A stretch of 64,000 nucleotides of DNA from Halomonas getboli (lineage in GTDB: Bacteria > Pseudomonadota > Gammaproteobacteria > Pseudomonadales > Halomonadaceae): positions 62,001 through 126,000 of the forward strand of contig NZ_JALMEW010000003.1 in assembly GCF_023094245.1 (NCBI RefSeq). The letters are read 5' to 3'. Both the position numbers and the translations under genes were made by a program. Each line of letters opens with the position of its first letter. Position 1 is the first letter of the stretch. Below are positions 46,871-55,907 of the stretch, one piece after another. A model generated the notes under the pieces. That model did no database searches. It was given only the letters and a program-made list of their open reading frames with translations, and was not told where the DNA came from.

Positions 46871-48214
46871 TCACAGGTAACCGACCACCAGGAATATACC
46901 GGTGGCGAGGGCGGCGGCAATCAGTACATAGGGCAGCTGGGTCAGGGCGTGGGCCATGGGCGTGCAGCCGCTGCCCTGGGCCGAGAGCACGGTGGAGTCG
47001 CCGTAGAAGCAGGCGTGGCTGCCGAAGGCGCTGGCCGAGATCAGCGCGCCGACCACCAGCGGCATGTTGGCGTTCATGCTCTCGGCCAGCGGCAGCACGA
47101 TGGGCATGGCCACCGCGAACAGCCCCCAGAAGGAGCCGGTGGCGAAGGCCAGGAAGGCCATGGTGACGAACACCACCGCCGGCAGCAGGCCGGAGGTCAT
47201 CAGCGGCTCCACGGCCGCGATCACGAAATCGGTCAGTCCCAGAACGTCGTTGACCTCCTTGAGGGTGAAGCCGGCGACCAGGGTACCGAGCGGCATCAGC
47301 ATCGCCTTGAAACCGTCCAGGGCGGTGTCGAAGGTCTCGTGGAAGCTCAGCAGCCGCTGGGCGCCGATCAGCACCAGGGTCACGACCAGCGCCACGATGA
47401 CGCCGCGCAGGATATCGATGTCGAAGTACCAGGTGAAGAAGATCAGCGTGGCGATGGGCAGCAGGAAGTTCAGCAGGTGCGGGCGCGGCTTGTCCTCGTC
47501 CACCTCCAGGGTGCTGTCGTCGACGCCGGAGGGCAACGGCTGGCCGCCGGCGGCGCGAGCCTCGGCGGTCTTCATTGGCCCGATGTCGGGCATCCAGCCG
47601 AGCGCCACCAGCGGCACGATGGCGGCCGCGACCCAGGCATAGAACATGTAGGGGATGGCCTCGATGTACAGGCCCATGCCGTTGCCGGTGACGTTGTTCT
47701 CCTCCAGCAGGCCGGCGAAGAACACCGCCCAGGTGGAGAAGGGCACCAGGATGCACACCGGCGCCGCCGTGGAGTCGACGATGTAGGCCAGCTTCTCGCG
47801 GGAGATGCCGAAGCGGTCGGTGATCTTCTTCATCGAGGCGCTGATGGTCAGGGCGTTGAGATAGTCGTCGACGAAGATCACCAGGCCCAGCACCCAGGTG
47901 GTCAGCAGGCTGTGATGCTTGCGATGGATGCGGCGGGTCATCACGTCGCCGAAGCTGAGCACGCCGCCGGTCTTCACCAGCAGGGCGATCAGGCTGCCGA
48001 ACAGGCCGCAGACCAGGATGATCCAGGTCACGGTGTCGTTGCCCAGCACGCCGAGCAGGATGTCGGAGCCCTGGGTGATGACGGTGGTCGGGTCGACCAT
48101 CAGCAGGCCGACCACGGTGCCGGCCAGCAGCGATTCGATGGTGCGTCGGGTCAGCAGGGCCATGCCCAGCACCACCAAGGTGGGGATCAGGCTCCAGGCG
48201 CCATAGGTTTCCAT
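46871..48214 (-). CDS. NhaC-family antiporter
   Basis: A 447-residue permease with about 11-12 helices. Features are FVDDYLNALTISASMKKITD near residue 113, VDSTAAPVCILVPFSTWAV, and the C-terminal FWGLFAVAMPIVLPLAE and SHACFYGDSTVLSAQGSGC. The family includes Na+/H+ antiporters and amino-acid or amine exchangers. Tight coupling to aguA suggests that here it may move agmatine, putrescine or a related amine; that is inference. Confidence 0.87.
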   Translation of the reverse strand: METYGAWSLIPTLVVLGMALLTRRTIESLLAGTVVGLLMVDPTTVITQGSDILLGVLGNDTVTWIILVCGLFGSLIALLVKTGGVLSFGDVMTRRIHRKHHSLLTTWVLGLVIFVDDYLNALTISASMKKITDRFGISREKLAYIVDSTAAPVCILVPFSTWAVFFAGLLEENNVTGNGMGLYIEAIPYMFYAWVAAAIVPLVALGWMPDIGPMKTAEARAAGGQPLPSGVDDSTLEVDEDKPRPHLLNFLLPIATLIFFTWYFDIDILRGVIVALVVTLVLIGAQRLLSFHETFDTALDGFKAMLMPLGTLVAGFTLKEVNDVLGLTDFVIAAVEPLMTSGLLPAVVFVTMAFLAFATGSFWGLFAVAMPIVLPLAESMNANMPLVVGALISASAFGSHACFYGDSTVLSAQGSGCTPMAHALTQLPYVLIAAALATGIFLVVGYL

Positions 48215-48262
48215 GGGGACGTCTCTATTGTCGTTGTCGGTTTTGAGGCGGGAATCTAGCCC

Positions 48263-48288
48263 GCGCGGCGCCCGTTCGGGCGCCGCGC
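48263..48288 (-). other. Strong hairpin between the aminotransferase and NhaC genes
   Basis: A GC-rich near-perfect palindrome (GCGCGGCGCCC, loop GTTC, GGGCGCCGCGC) lies just beyond the aminotransferase stop. Without a T tract it may attenuate or stabilise rather than end transcription into the NhaC-aguA pair. Confidence 0.5.
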
Positions 48289-48295
48289 GGGGCGA

Positions 48296-49714
48296 TTACA
48301 GATAGCCGTCGGCCTTCAAGGACTCGGTGGCTGCGGTGAGCGCCTCGTCGAGAATCGCCACCGCGGTGTCGACGGTCTCGCGGCTCCAGATCAGGGTCGG
48401 CGAGATCACGTTCAGATGGCCCACCGGGCGGATGATCAGTCCGCGCTGCTGGGCCTCGAAGGCGATGCGGTCGCCGACTCGGGCCTCCACCGGCAGCAGT
48501 GCCTTGGTGTCCTTGTCGGCCACGTTCTCCAGGCACATCATGAAGTGGCTGCCCCGCACGTCGCCGACCGTTTCATGGTGCGACAGCGTCTTGAGCTGCT
48601 GCTCGAGGTAGGGGCCGACCTCGCGGACGTTCTCGCGGATCGCCTCACGCTCGATGATCTCGATGCTCTTGAGCGCCGCCGCGCAGCTCACCGGGTGGCC
48701 GGAGTAGGTGAAGCCGGTGCTCAGCACGCCGCCCTTGCCCTGCGGGGTGCCCAGCACCTCGTAGAGCTCGTCGGAGATCAGGGTGGCGCCCAGCGGGGCG
48801 TAGCCGGAGGACAGGCCCTTGGCGCAGTTGATGATGTCCGGCTGGGTCTCGAACACCGCCTCGGAGGCGAAGAAGTGTCCCAGGCGGCCGAAGCCGGTCA
48901 CCACCTCGTCGGCGATGTAGAGGATCTCGTGGGCGCGGCATACCGCCTGCATGCGCTTGTGATAGCCCTTCGGAGCCACCAGCACGCCGCCGGCGCCCAT
49001 GATCGGCTCGGCGATGAAGGCGGCGATGTTGTCGGCGCCGATGCGCTCGATCGTCTCCTCGAACTCCTGCACCAGGTGATCGCAGTACTCGGCCTCGCTC
49101 ATGCCTTCGGGCCGGCGATAGCAGTTGGCCTCGCTGAGATGGGTCACCAGGTGATCGAGGGTGTCGAAGTCCCAGTTGTTGCTCTCGATGCCGGTCAGGG
49201 TGGCGGCGAGATAGGTGGTGCCGTGATAGGCATTGTTGCGCGAGATGATGCGCTTCTTGTTCGGCTTGCCCAGGCGGTTGAAGTAGTAGTGCACCAGGCG
49301 GATGGTGGCGTCGTTGGCGGTCGAGCCGCCGCAGCTGTAGAAGACGTGGTTGAGGTGCGACGGTGCCAGCTCGGCCAGCTTGGCGGAGAGCTCGGCGGCC
49401 GGGGCGTTGGACAGGTTGTTGAAGGTCGAGAAGTAGGCCATGCGGGTGGCCTGGTCGGCCATGGCCTGGCCGATCTCGGCGCGGCCGTGGCCGACGTTGA
49501 CGCACCACAGCCCGGCGATGCCGTCGATGAAGCGGTTGCCCTTGGCATCCTGGACGTAGATGCCGTCACTGTCGGTGATCAGGTCGCAGCCTTCCTCGTG
49601 GAAGACGCTGAAGTCGGTGAAGGGGTGGATGAAGTGATCCTTGTCCTTCTGCCACAGGGCCTCGGCATCGAGGGCGGGAGTGTCGGACGTCGGGCGAGCG
49701 GTTGTTGTGGTCAT
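48296..49714 (-). CDS. Class III aminotransferase, putrescine:pyruvate type (SpuC-like)
   Basis: A 472-residue PLP enzyme. The PLP lysine is in NCAKGLSSGYAPLG near residue 290, preceded by the metal-like IADEVVTGFGR (Asp near residue 262), with FYSCGGSTANDATIRLVHYY near residue 125 and GLWCVNVGHGR at the N-terminal substrate site. The pattern matches SpuC-type transaminases that convert putrescine to 4-aminobutanal, although related enzymes use other omega-amines. An AGGAGG lies before the ATG. Divergent from the M20 hydrolase gene. Confidence 0.88.
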   Translation of the reverse strand: MTTTTARPTSDTPALDAEALWQKDKDHFIHPFTDFSVFHEEGCDLITDSDGIYVQDAKGNRFIDGIAGLWCVNVGHGRAEIGQAMADQATRMAYFSTFNNLSNAPAAELSAKLAELAPSHLNHVFYSCGGSTANDATIRLVHYYFNRLGKPNKKRIISRNNAYHGTTYLAATLTGIESNNWDFDTLDHLVTHLSEANCYRRPEGMSEAEYCDHLVQEFEETIERIGADNIAAFIAEPIMGAGGVLVAPKGYHKRMQAVCRAHEILYIADEVVTGFGRLGHFFASEAVFETQPDIINCAKGLSSGYAPLGATLISDELYEVLGTPQGKGGVLSTGFTYSGHPVSCAAALKSIEIIEREAIRENVREVGPYLEQQLKTLSHHETVGDVRGSHFMMCLENVADKDTKALLPVEARVGDRIAFEAQQRGLIIRPVGHLNVISPTLIWSRETVDTAVAILDEALTAATESLKADGYL

Positions 49715-49770
49715 GGCAATACCTCCTGTCGAGTGGAGGCCAGACTAGCCATCCCCGGCCAGGGGGGAAC

Positions 49771-49790
49771 ATATCCTGATTGGGGTATAT
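49771..49790. promoter_or_regulatory. Imperfect dyad in the divergent aminotransferase/hydrolase promoter
   Basis: ATATCCTGAT and TGGGGTATAT form an imperfect 20-bp inverted repeat in an otherwise GC-rich region. Its length and symmetry suit a LuxR/GerE-type operator, and a LuxR-type gene lies at the cluster end. Only a candidate. Confidence 0.35.
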
Positions 49791-49853
49791 CGGGGACTCG
49801 CGCCGTCCTCGTAAGGTCGCTGCCATGACGAACAACGACCAAAGAGGCGCACC

Positions 49854-51092
49854 ATGACGATTTCCATCGACGGCCAGCGGCTGTGGGACACGCTGATGGC
49901 CATGGCCGAGATCGGCCCCACCGCCAACGGCGGCAGCTGCCGCCTGGCGCTGACCCCCGAGGACGCCGCCGGACGGCGCCTGCTGCTCGACTGGTGCGAG
50001 GCGATCGGCTGCACCTGGCGGGTCGACCGGGTCGGCAACCTGTTCATCCGCCGCGCCGGCAGGCGCGACGACCTCGAGCCGGTAGCCACCGGCAGCCACC
50101 TGGACACCCAGCCCAAGGGCGGCCGCTTCGACGGCATCCTCGGCGTGCTGGCCGGGCTCGAGGTGTTCCGCAGCCTGCACGATCAGGGCATCGTCACCGA
50201 GCGCCCCCTCGAGCTGGTGGTGTGGACCAACGAGGAGGGCAGCCGCTTCGCCCCGGCGATGGTCGCCTCCGGCACCTATGCCGGCGAGTTCCCCGTCGAG
50301 GACACCCTGGCCCGCCGCGACGCCGACGGCGTGACCCTCGGCGAGGCCCTGGAGGCCTGCGGCTTCGCCGGCGACCTGCCGGTGGGCGAGCCGCGGCTGG
50401 ACGGCTTCTTCGAGCTGCACATCGAGCAGGGGCCGGTGCTCGAGGACGCCGGGGAATCCGTCGGCGTGGTCACCGGCGTGCAGGGCATGCGCTGGTTCGA
50501 CGTCACCTTCACCGGCCAGTCGGCCCATGCCGGCCCCACTCCGATGCGGCTGCGCCACGACGCCCTGGCGGCGGCGGCGCGCCTGATCGACCGCCTGCAG
50601 GCCCACGCCCTGGCCGACGCCAGCGGCGACACCAAGGTCACCTGCGGTTGCCTGGACATCGAGGCGGCCTCGCGCAACGTCATCCCCGGCGAGGTGCGCC
50701 TCACCGTCGACCTGCGCCACGTGGTGGAAACCGAGCTGGACGCCCTCCAGGCGCTGTTCGAGCGCGAGCTGGCCGCCGCCGGCGAGACCTTCGGCGTGGC
50801 CGTCTCCCAGCGGCGGATCTGGGCCTCGCCGGTGGTGGAGTTCGCCCCCGAGTGCATCGCCGCGGTGGAAGCCGCGACCCGGGCCCAGGCGGTGCCCTGG
50901 CGGCGCATGATGAGTGGCGCCGGGCATGACGCGGTCTACGTGTCCCGCGTCGCCCCCACGTCGATGATCTTCATCCCCTGCCGCGACGGCATCAGCCACA
51001 ACGAGGCCGAATACGCCACCCCGGAGCACTGCAGCCTGGGGGCCCAGGTGCTGTGCGACGCCATGGTCGCCCGCGCCGACCGTCCGGCCTGA
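49854..51092 (+). CDS. M20-family Zn hydrolase of the hydantoinase/carbamoylase type
   Basis: A 412-residue binuclear zinc amidohydrolase. Metal ligands lie in GSHLDTQPKGGRFDGILGV (His near residue 82, Asp near 93), WTNEEGSRF (Glu near 128), FFELHIEQGPVLE (His near 193) and the C-terminal GISHNEAEY. The dimerisation lid includes FTGQSAHAGPTPM. Relatives hydrolyse N-carbamoyl-beta-alanine, N-carbamoyl amino acids or allantoate. In a cluster with aguA, aminotransferase and aldehyde dehydrogenase, N-carbamoylputrescine is an attractive substrate. It is followed 15 bases later by the dehydrogenase gene. Confidence 0.87.
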   Translation: MTISIDGQRLWDTLMAMAEIGPTANGGSCRLALTPEDAAGRRLLLDWCEAIGCTWRVDRVGNLFIRRAGRRDDLEPVATGSHLDTQPKGGRFDGILGVLAGLEVFRSLHDQGIVTERPLELVVWTNEEGSRFAPAMVASGTYAGEFPVEDTLARRDADGVTLGEALEACGFAGDLPVGEPRLDGFFELHIEQGPVLEDAGESVGVVTGVQGMRWFDVTFTGQSAHAGPTPMRLRHDALAAAARLIDRLQAHALADASGDTKVTCGCLDIEAASRNVIPGEVRLTVDLRHVVETELDALQALFERELAAAGETFGVAVSQRRIWASPVVEFAPECIAAVEAATRAQAVPWRRMMSGAGHDAVYVSRVAPTSMIFIPCRDGISHNEAEYATPEHCSLGAQVLCDAMVARADRPA

Positions 51093-51107
51093 TCACGGGA
51101 GCTTCCT

Positions 51108-52628
51108 ATGACCGAACATCGCCGAATTCCCCAGACCCGCGCCGACTGGCAGGCGCTGGCCGCCTCGCTGGTCGAGCAAGGCCTCGAGAGCCGCGCCTAT
51201 ATTGACGACGCCTTCGTCGACGCCGCCGATGGCGCGACCCTGACCACGATCAATCCGGCCACCGGCGAGACGCTTGCCGAGGTGGCGAGCTGCGACGCCG
51301 CCGACGCCGAGGCCGCGGTGGCGGCCGCCCGCCGCGCCTTCGACGCCGGCGAGTGGTCGCGCCTGGCCCCGGCCGGCCGCAAGGCCGTGCTGCTGCGCCT
51401 GGCCGAGCTGATGGAGGCCCACCGGCACGAGCTGGCGCTGCTCGACACCCTGGACATGGGCAAGCCCGTTTCCAGCTCGCTGGGCGACATGGCCGGTGCC
51501 ATCGGCTGCCTGCGCCACCACGCCGAGTCGATCGACAAGCTCTACGGCGAGGTCGCGCCCACCGGCAACGATGCCCTGGGCCTGGTGCTGCGCGAGCCGC
51601 TGGGGGTGGTGGCCTCCATCGTGCCGTGGAACTTCCCGCTGATGATGACCGCCTGGAAGATCGCCCCGGCGCTGGCCGCCGGCAACAGCGTCATCTTGAA
51701 GCCCTCGGAGAAGTCGCCGCTGTCGGCGCTGCGCCTGGCCGGCCTGGCCCGCGAGGCCGGCCTGCCGCGCGGCGTGTTCCAGGTGCTGCCGGGCTTCGGC
51801 CACACCGTGGGCAAGGCGCTGGCGCTGTCGATGGACGTCGACTGCCTGGCCTTCACCGGCTCCACCGGGGTCGGCAAGCAGCTGATGCAGTACGCCGGCC
51901 AGTCGAACCTCAAGAAGGTGTTCCTGGAGTGCGGCGGCAAGAGCCCGAACCTGGTGTTCGCCGACTGCAAGGATCTCGATAAGGTGGCCGAGCACGCCGC
52001 CGGGGCGATCTTCCACAACCAGGGCGAGGTGTGCATCGCCGGCTCGCGCCTGCTGGTCGAGAATTCGATCCGCGAGGCCTTCGTCGACAAGGTGCTGGCC
52101 GCCGCCGAGCGCATGCAGCCCGGCGACCCGCTGGACCCGGACAGTTTCATGGGCGCGATGGTCGATCAGGCCCAGTACGAGCGGGTGCTCGACTATATCC
52201 GCCGCGGCGTGGAGGAGGGCGCCACCCTGCGTGCCGGCGGCGAGGCCACCGCGATCGAGGGCAAGGGGCTGTTTATTCCGCCGACGGTGTTCGACGGCGT
52301 CACCGAGGCCATGGCGATCGGCCGCGAGGAGATCTTCGGCCCGGTGCTGGCGGTGTTCGGCTTCGACAGCGAGGACGAGGCGGTGCGGCTGGCCAACGAC
52401 AGCGACTACGGCCTGGCGGCCGGGCTGTGGAGCCAGGACATCGATCGCATCATGCGCGTCACGCGCCGGCTGCGCTCGGGGCAGGTGTTCGTCAACAACT
52501 GGGCGGACATGGACCAGACGGTGCCCTTCGGCGGGGTCAAGCAGTCAGGCAACGGGCGCGACAAGTCCCACCACTCGCTGGAGGAGTATTCCGATCTCAA
52601 GAGCGTGTGGATGACGCTCGCGATGTGA
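51108..52628 (+). CDS. NAD(P)-dependent aldehyde dehydrogenase (PuuC/KauB-like)
   Basis: A 506-residue cytosolic dehydrogenase. Motifs are VPWNFPLMMTAWKIAPALAAGN near residue 170, FTGSTGVGKQLM, catalytic Glu in LECGGKSPN near residue 280, and catalytic Cys in NQGEVCIAGSR near residue 313. Relatives oxidise 4-aminobutanal, gamma-glutamyl-aminobutyraldehyde or other omega-amino aldehydes. It would complete conversion of putrescine to 4-aminobutyrate after the aminotransferase. It ends before a bidirectional terminator. Confidence 0.93.
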   Translation: MTEHRRIPQTRADWQALAASLVEQGLESRAYIDDAFVDAADGATLTTINPATGETLAEVASCDAADAEAAVAAARRAFDAGEWSRLAPAGRKAVLLRLAELMEAHRHELALLDTLDMGKPVSSSLGDMAGAIGCLRHHAESIDKLYGEVAPTGNDALGLVLREPLGVVASIVPWNFPLMMTAWKIAPALAAGNSVILKPSEKSPLSALRLAGLAREAGLPRGVFQVLPGFGHTVGKALALSMDVDCLAFTGSTGVGKQLMQYAGQSNLKKVFLECGGKSPNLVFADCKDLDKVAEHAAGAIFHNQGEVCIAGSRLLVENSIREAFVDKVLAAAERMQPGDPLDPDSFMGAMVDQAQYERVLDYIRRGVEEGATLRAGGEATAIEGKGLFIPPTVFDGVTEAMAIGREEIFGPVLAVFGFDSEDEAVRLANDSDYGLAAGLWSQDIDRIMRVTRRLRSGQVFVNNWADMDQTVPFGGVKQSGNGRDKSHHSLEEYSDLKSVWMTLAM

Positions 52629-52680
52629 GGAGCGAGGAGAAAGGCGCGAGACGTGAACCGAGCCGCTCTCGCGCGAGACG

Positions 52681-52716
52681 AAAAGGCCGGCCGCGGCGAG
52701 CCGCGGCCGGCCTTTT
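52681..52716. terminator. Bidirectional terminator
   Basis: AAAAGGCCGGCCGCGGC and GCCGCGGCCGGCCTTTT pair over 17 bases, giving T tracts on both strands. It lies between the convergent dehydrogenase and LuxR-type genes. Confidence 0.9.
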
Positions 52717-52720
52717 GGCA

Positions 52721-53572
52721 TCAGCCGCCCTGCTGGCGCGAGACCAGCGCCACGTGGTCGAGGAACAGTCGGAATAGCTGGGACTGGCTTGAGACGTCCA
52801 GGCGCTGGTAGATGTGCTTGCGGTGGACCTTGACGGTGCCGTCGCTGATGTCGAGCTCGCGGGCCGCCGACTTGGTGGAATGGCCCGCCAGCAGCAGCCG
52901 GACGATCTCGCGCTCGCGCTGGGTCAGGGCCTCCTGGCCGAAGCTGTCGAAGGCCGCCTCCACCGGCTCGCGCTCCTCGAGCCGGGCCTGGAAACCGTGC
53001 CCCTGCCACTTCCAGTACTCCCCCAGCAGGGCGTCCACCACCGGGGCGATGTGGCGCAGCGCCAGCATGGCGCGGCGCGTGACCCGAGGGCCGTCGCCGC
53101 GAAAGCCCAGCGATACCACCATCACCACGTCGGCATCGACCCGGGCGAACAGGCCGATCTCGTCGGAGAGCCCTAGGGCGCGGTAGTAGTGATGGTAATA
53201 GTCGCTGCTCTCGAAGCGGTCCGGCGCCAGCTCGCGCAGCCGGCAGGCGCCGTGGTCGAGCCCGTCATGGACGGCCTTGAAGAAGGGGTCGAGCAGGTAG
53301 GCCTGGCTCAGATAGCGTTCGATACCCTGCTCGCGACGCCCCGGGGGATAGTTGTCGTGAATCAGCAGTGGCCGATGACGCCCCTTGTAGGTGTTGATCA
53401 GGATGGTGTCGAAGTCGAGCAGCTCGTGCAGGGTCTGCTCGAGCAGCGTCGGCAGGCCGGTGCTGCCGGCACTGCGGATCAGCTGGGCCAGGCGCTGGTG
53501 CCAGGCCTGGCTGGCGGCGGTGGCGAGGGAGTCGGCGGAGATCACGTGGGGCGGGTCCTGACGGCAGATCAT
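52721..53572 (-). CDS. LuxR-family transcriptional regulator
   Basis: A 283-residue regulator, counting from the ATG at 53572 (MICRQDPPHV), which has CGAGGAAC upstream; longer in-frame starts up to 53680 are possible. The N-terminal domain (about 20-200) is a GAF-like sensory region without an obvious acyl-homoserine-lactone signature. The C-terminal GerE helix-turn-helix (about 215-275; LTQREREIVRLLLAGHSTK and ISDGTVKVHRKHIYQRL) is clear. Its place at the end of the agmatine/putrescine cluster suggests it controls those genes. Confidence 0.82.
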   Translation of the reverse strand: MICRQDPPHVISADSLATAASQAWHQRLAQLIRSAGSTGLPTLLEQTLHELLDFDTILINTYKGRHRPLLIHDNYPPGRREQGIERYLSQAYLLDPFFKAVHDGLDHGACRLRELAPDRFESSDYYHHYYRALGLSDEIGLFARVDADVVMVVSLGFRGDGPRVTRRAMLALRHIAPVVDALLGEYWKWQGHGFQARLEEREPVEAAFDSFGQEALTQREREIVRLLLAGHSTKSAARELDISDGTVKVHRKHIYQRLDVSSQSQLFRLFLDHVALVSRQQGG

Positions 53573-53691
53573 GTTCCTCGGCGCAGCGAGCATATCACGG
53601 GGCGGGCCCGCTTTTTGCATCGATACATTCTGCATTAGCAAACAATAAACCCCGACGTGGGCCCTGGCCCACCGGAACAAGGAGCCTGCTC

Positions 53692-54765
53692 GTGCAAGAG
53701 AATCGCATCCTCGACCTGGCCTACGGCATGTCCGACGTGACCCGCGAGAAGATCGGGCGGATCGAGAGCATCACCCGCCAGACCGAGATCCTGGCCCTCA
53801 ACGCCCGCATCGAGGCGGCCCGCGCAGGGTCGGCGGGCGCCGCCTTTGGCGTGGTCGCCGAACAGATGGGCGAGGTGTCCAGCGACATCCAGCGCATCGC
53901 CCGCAGCTTCCGCGACGAGGTGACCCGCCAGACCGCCGAGCTGGAGGAGGCGGGCACGTCCATGGTCGACGACTTCCGCGGCCAGCGCCTCACCGACCTG
54001 GCCCTGAACGCGGTGGAGATCATCGACCGCAACCTCTTCGAACGCTCCTGCGACGTGCGCTGGTGGGCCACCGACAGCGCCGTGGTGGAGGCGGCCTCGG
54101 CGCCGGATGACGCGGCCCGCCAGGCCCATGCCAGCGACCGGCTGGCCACCATCCTGCGCTCCTACACCGTCTATCTGGACCTGTGGATCGCCGATCGCGA
54201 CGGTCGGGTGATCGCCACCGGTCGGCCCGATCGCTATCCCGGGGCGATCGGCGCCGACGTCGCCGGCGACGACTGGTTCCGCCGCGCGCTGCGCACCCGC
54301 TCGGGTGACGACTTCATCGTCGCCGATATCGAGCGCAACCGGTCCCTGGAGGACGCGGCGGTGGCCACCTACGCCACCGCGATTCGCGAGGGCGGCCGCG
54401 AGGACGGCGCGGTGATCGGCGTGCTGGGCATCTTCTTCGACTGGGCGCCCCAGGCCCGCGACGTGGTGCAGGGCGTGGGGCTGTCCGAGGAGGAGCGCGA
54501 GCGCTGCCGGGTGATGCTGGTCGACGCCCGCCACGGCATCATCGCCGACTCCCTCGACGAGGCGGCCCTGGGCGAGACCTTCCCGCTGTCGCCCGAAGGT
54601 CGCGAGCGCGGCTTCGACCGCGACGAGCGGCGGCTGGTCGCCTTCGCCGAGACGCCGGGCTACGAGACCTACGAGGGTCTGGGCTGGTACGGCGTGATCG
54701 AGTATCGCCGCGATGCGTCCCCGCAGGCCAAGCCGACGCGCGAGCCGGTCGTCGCCGCACCTTGA
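53692..54765 (+). CDS. Soluble mini-chemoreceptor: N-terminal MCP hairpin tip plus C-terminal Cache domain
   Basis: A 357-residue protein with no transmembrane segment. Residues 10-85 match only the tip of a methyl-accepting chemotaxis signalling hairpin (ITRQTEILALNARIEAARAG and FGVVAEQMGEVS). Residues about 110-335 resemble a Cache sensor (LWIADRDGRVIATGRPDRYPG, DDWFRRALRTRSGDDF). The order is reversed and the HAMP and methylation helices are missing. The start is GTG at 53692 with AAGGAG seven bases before. It may couple ligand sensing to CheA/CheW arrays or act in another pathway. Confidence 0.78.
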   Translation: MQENRILDLAYGMSDVTREKIGRIESITRQTEILALNARIEAARAGSAGAAFGVVAEQMGEVSSDIQRIARSFRDEVTRQTAELEEAGTSMVDDFRGQRLTDLALNAVEIIDRNLFERSCDVRWWATDSAVVEAASAPDDAARQAHASDRLATILRSYTVYLDLWIADRDGRVIATGRPDRYPGAIGADVAGDDWFRRALRTRSGDDFIVADIERNRSLEDAAVATYATAIREGGREDGAVIGVLGIFFDWAPQARDVVQGVGLSEEERERCRVMLVDARHGIIADSLDEAALGETFPLSPEGRERGFDRDERRLVAFAETPGYETYEGLGWYGVIEYRRDASPQAKPTREPVVAAP

Positions 54766-54895
54766 GAGTGACTCCGGCGTCAGAGGTTGCACCCTGTTGG
54801 TGCATGTCGTCGGTCGGGGTGGCGGGATGGCCGTGCTGGCCTCATCATGAGACCGTCACCATAGAGACCGGCCGACGGGAGGCCACGACGACGCG

Positions 54896-55828
54896 ATGCT
54901 GGGATTCCTTCAGGGAGCCGCCTACGGCCTGTTCCTGACCTGCCTGCCCTGGTGCCTGGCGGGGCTGGCCAGCCCGCGGCTGGCGCTGGCCGTCGAGCAT
55001 CCCACCCGCTGGCAGGTGGTGGTGCGCTATGCCTTCCTGGTGCCCTTTCTCAGCCTGATGATGTGGCTGACCTCGCTATGGGGCGGCTTCGACCCCAGCC
55101 TCGGCGGCTGGCTAGCGGGGCTCGTCGGCATCGCCGTGGAGCTGCCGCTGGAGCGGCGCTGGCGGCGCTTCCGGGCCCGGCGCCACAAGCGCCGGCTCGA
55201 GGAAATGCTGCGCGCCGAGGCCACGCGCCGCCGCCACGAGGCGGCCCGGGAGGCGGGCGTCAGCGAGCTCGACCCCTACCATCCGCCGGCCGACGCCGAC
55301 GAGGTGGTGCAGGCGCTGTGCCGCGCCAAGCGGACGCTGCTGGAGGTCGACCGTGCCGATCACGCCGCCCAGGTCGATCGCCTCTACAGCCGCTACGGGA
55401 ACGTGCTGGAGGTCATGGCCTCGCGCTTCACCGCCGGCGAGCTGGCCCACGAGCGGGCCCGCTCGCTGGTGGTCGAGGTGTGCATGGGCGCGGTGGACAA
55501 CTTCACCGCCATGGCCTCCCAGGCCCGCGGCGTGGCCGGTCTCGACATCGACTTCATCCGCCGCCGCCTCGGCCAGGAGGCCGACCGGCTGTCGGCCAAC
55601 GAGACCGACGCGCTGCGCCGCCGGCTGGCGCTGATCGAGGACACCGAGAAATCGCTGCGCCGGCTGGCCGCGCGCAACGAGGCGGCGCTGACCGCGCTGG
55701 ACGACACCAGCGTGGCGCTGTCGCGCATCGTCACCGGCCGTCCGCGCGCCAGGGTCGGCGCCGACCAGGCCTGCGAGGAGCTGCGCCGCTTCATCGACGG
55801 CGCCGGGCGCTACGGCCGCGAGACCTGA
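54896..55828 (+). CDS. Membrane protein with coiled-coil domain, possible XpaC-like partner of TelA
   Basis: A 310-residue protein. Two or three N-terminal hydrophobic segments (about 5-30, 45-62, 68-85) are followed by a basic linker (ERRWRRFRARRHKRRLEEML) and a long, charged helical domain to the C-terminus. No catalytic motif is visible. XpaC-family proteins have this layout and are commonly paired with TelA, which lies 80 bases downstream; the assignment rests on layout and position only. Confidence 0.6.
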   Translation: MLGFLQGAAYGLFLTCLPWCLAGLASPRLALAVEHPTRWQVVVRYAFLVPFLSLMMWLTSLWGGFDPSLGGWLAGLVGIAVELPLERRWRRFRARRHKRRLEEMLRAEATRRRHEAAREAGVSELDPYHPPADADEVVQALCRAKRTLLEVDRADHAAQVDRLYSRYGNVLEVMASRFTAGELAHERARSLVVEVCMGAVDNFTAMASQARGVAGLDIDFIRRRLGQEADRLSANETDALRRRLALIEDTEKSLRRLAARNEAALTALDDTSVALSRIVTGRPRARVGADQACEELRRFIDGAGRYGRET

Positions 55829-55907
55829 CCGGCCTCGCCGCATAGATTGCCCAGGCCCCGGCCGTCATCGCCCCGGGGCGTCAGGAAGAGAAGAGGAGAG
55901 CCTGCCA

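Noticed and set aside
52721-53572. Quorum-sensing LuxR receptor
   Set aside because: No LuxI-type synthase is nearby, and the conserved autoinducer-pocket residues could not be recognised in the N-terminal domain.
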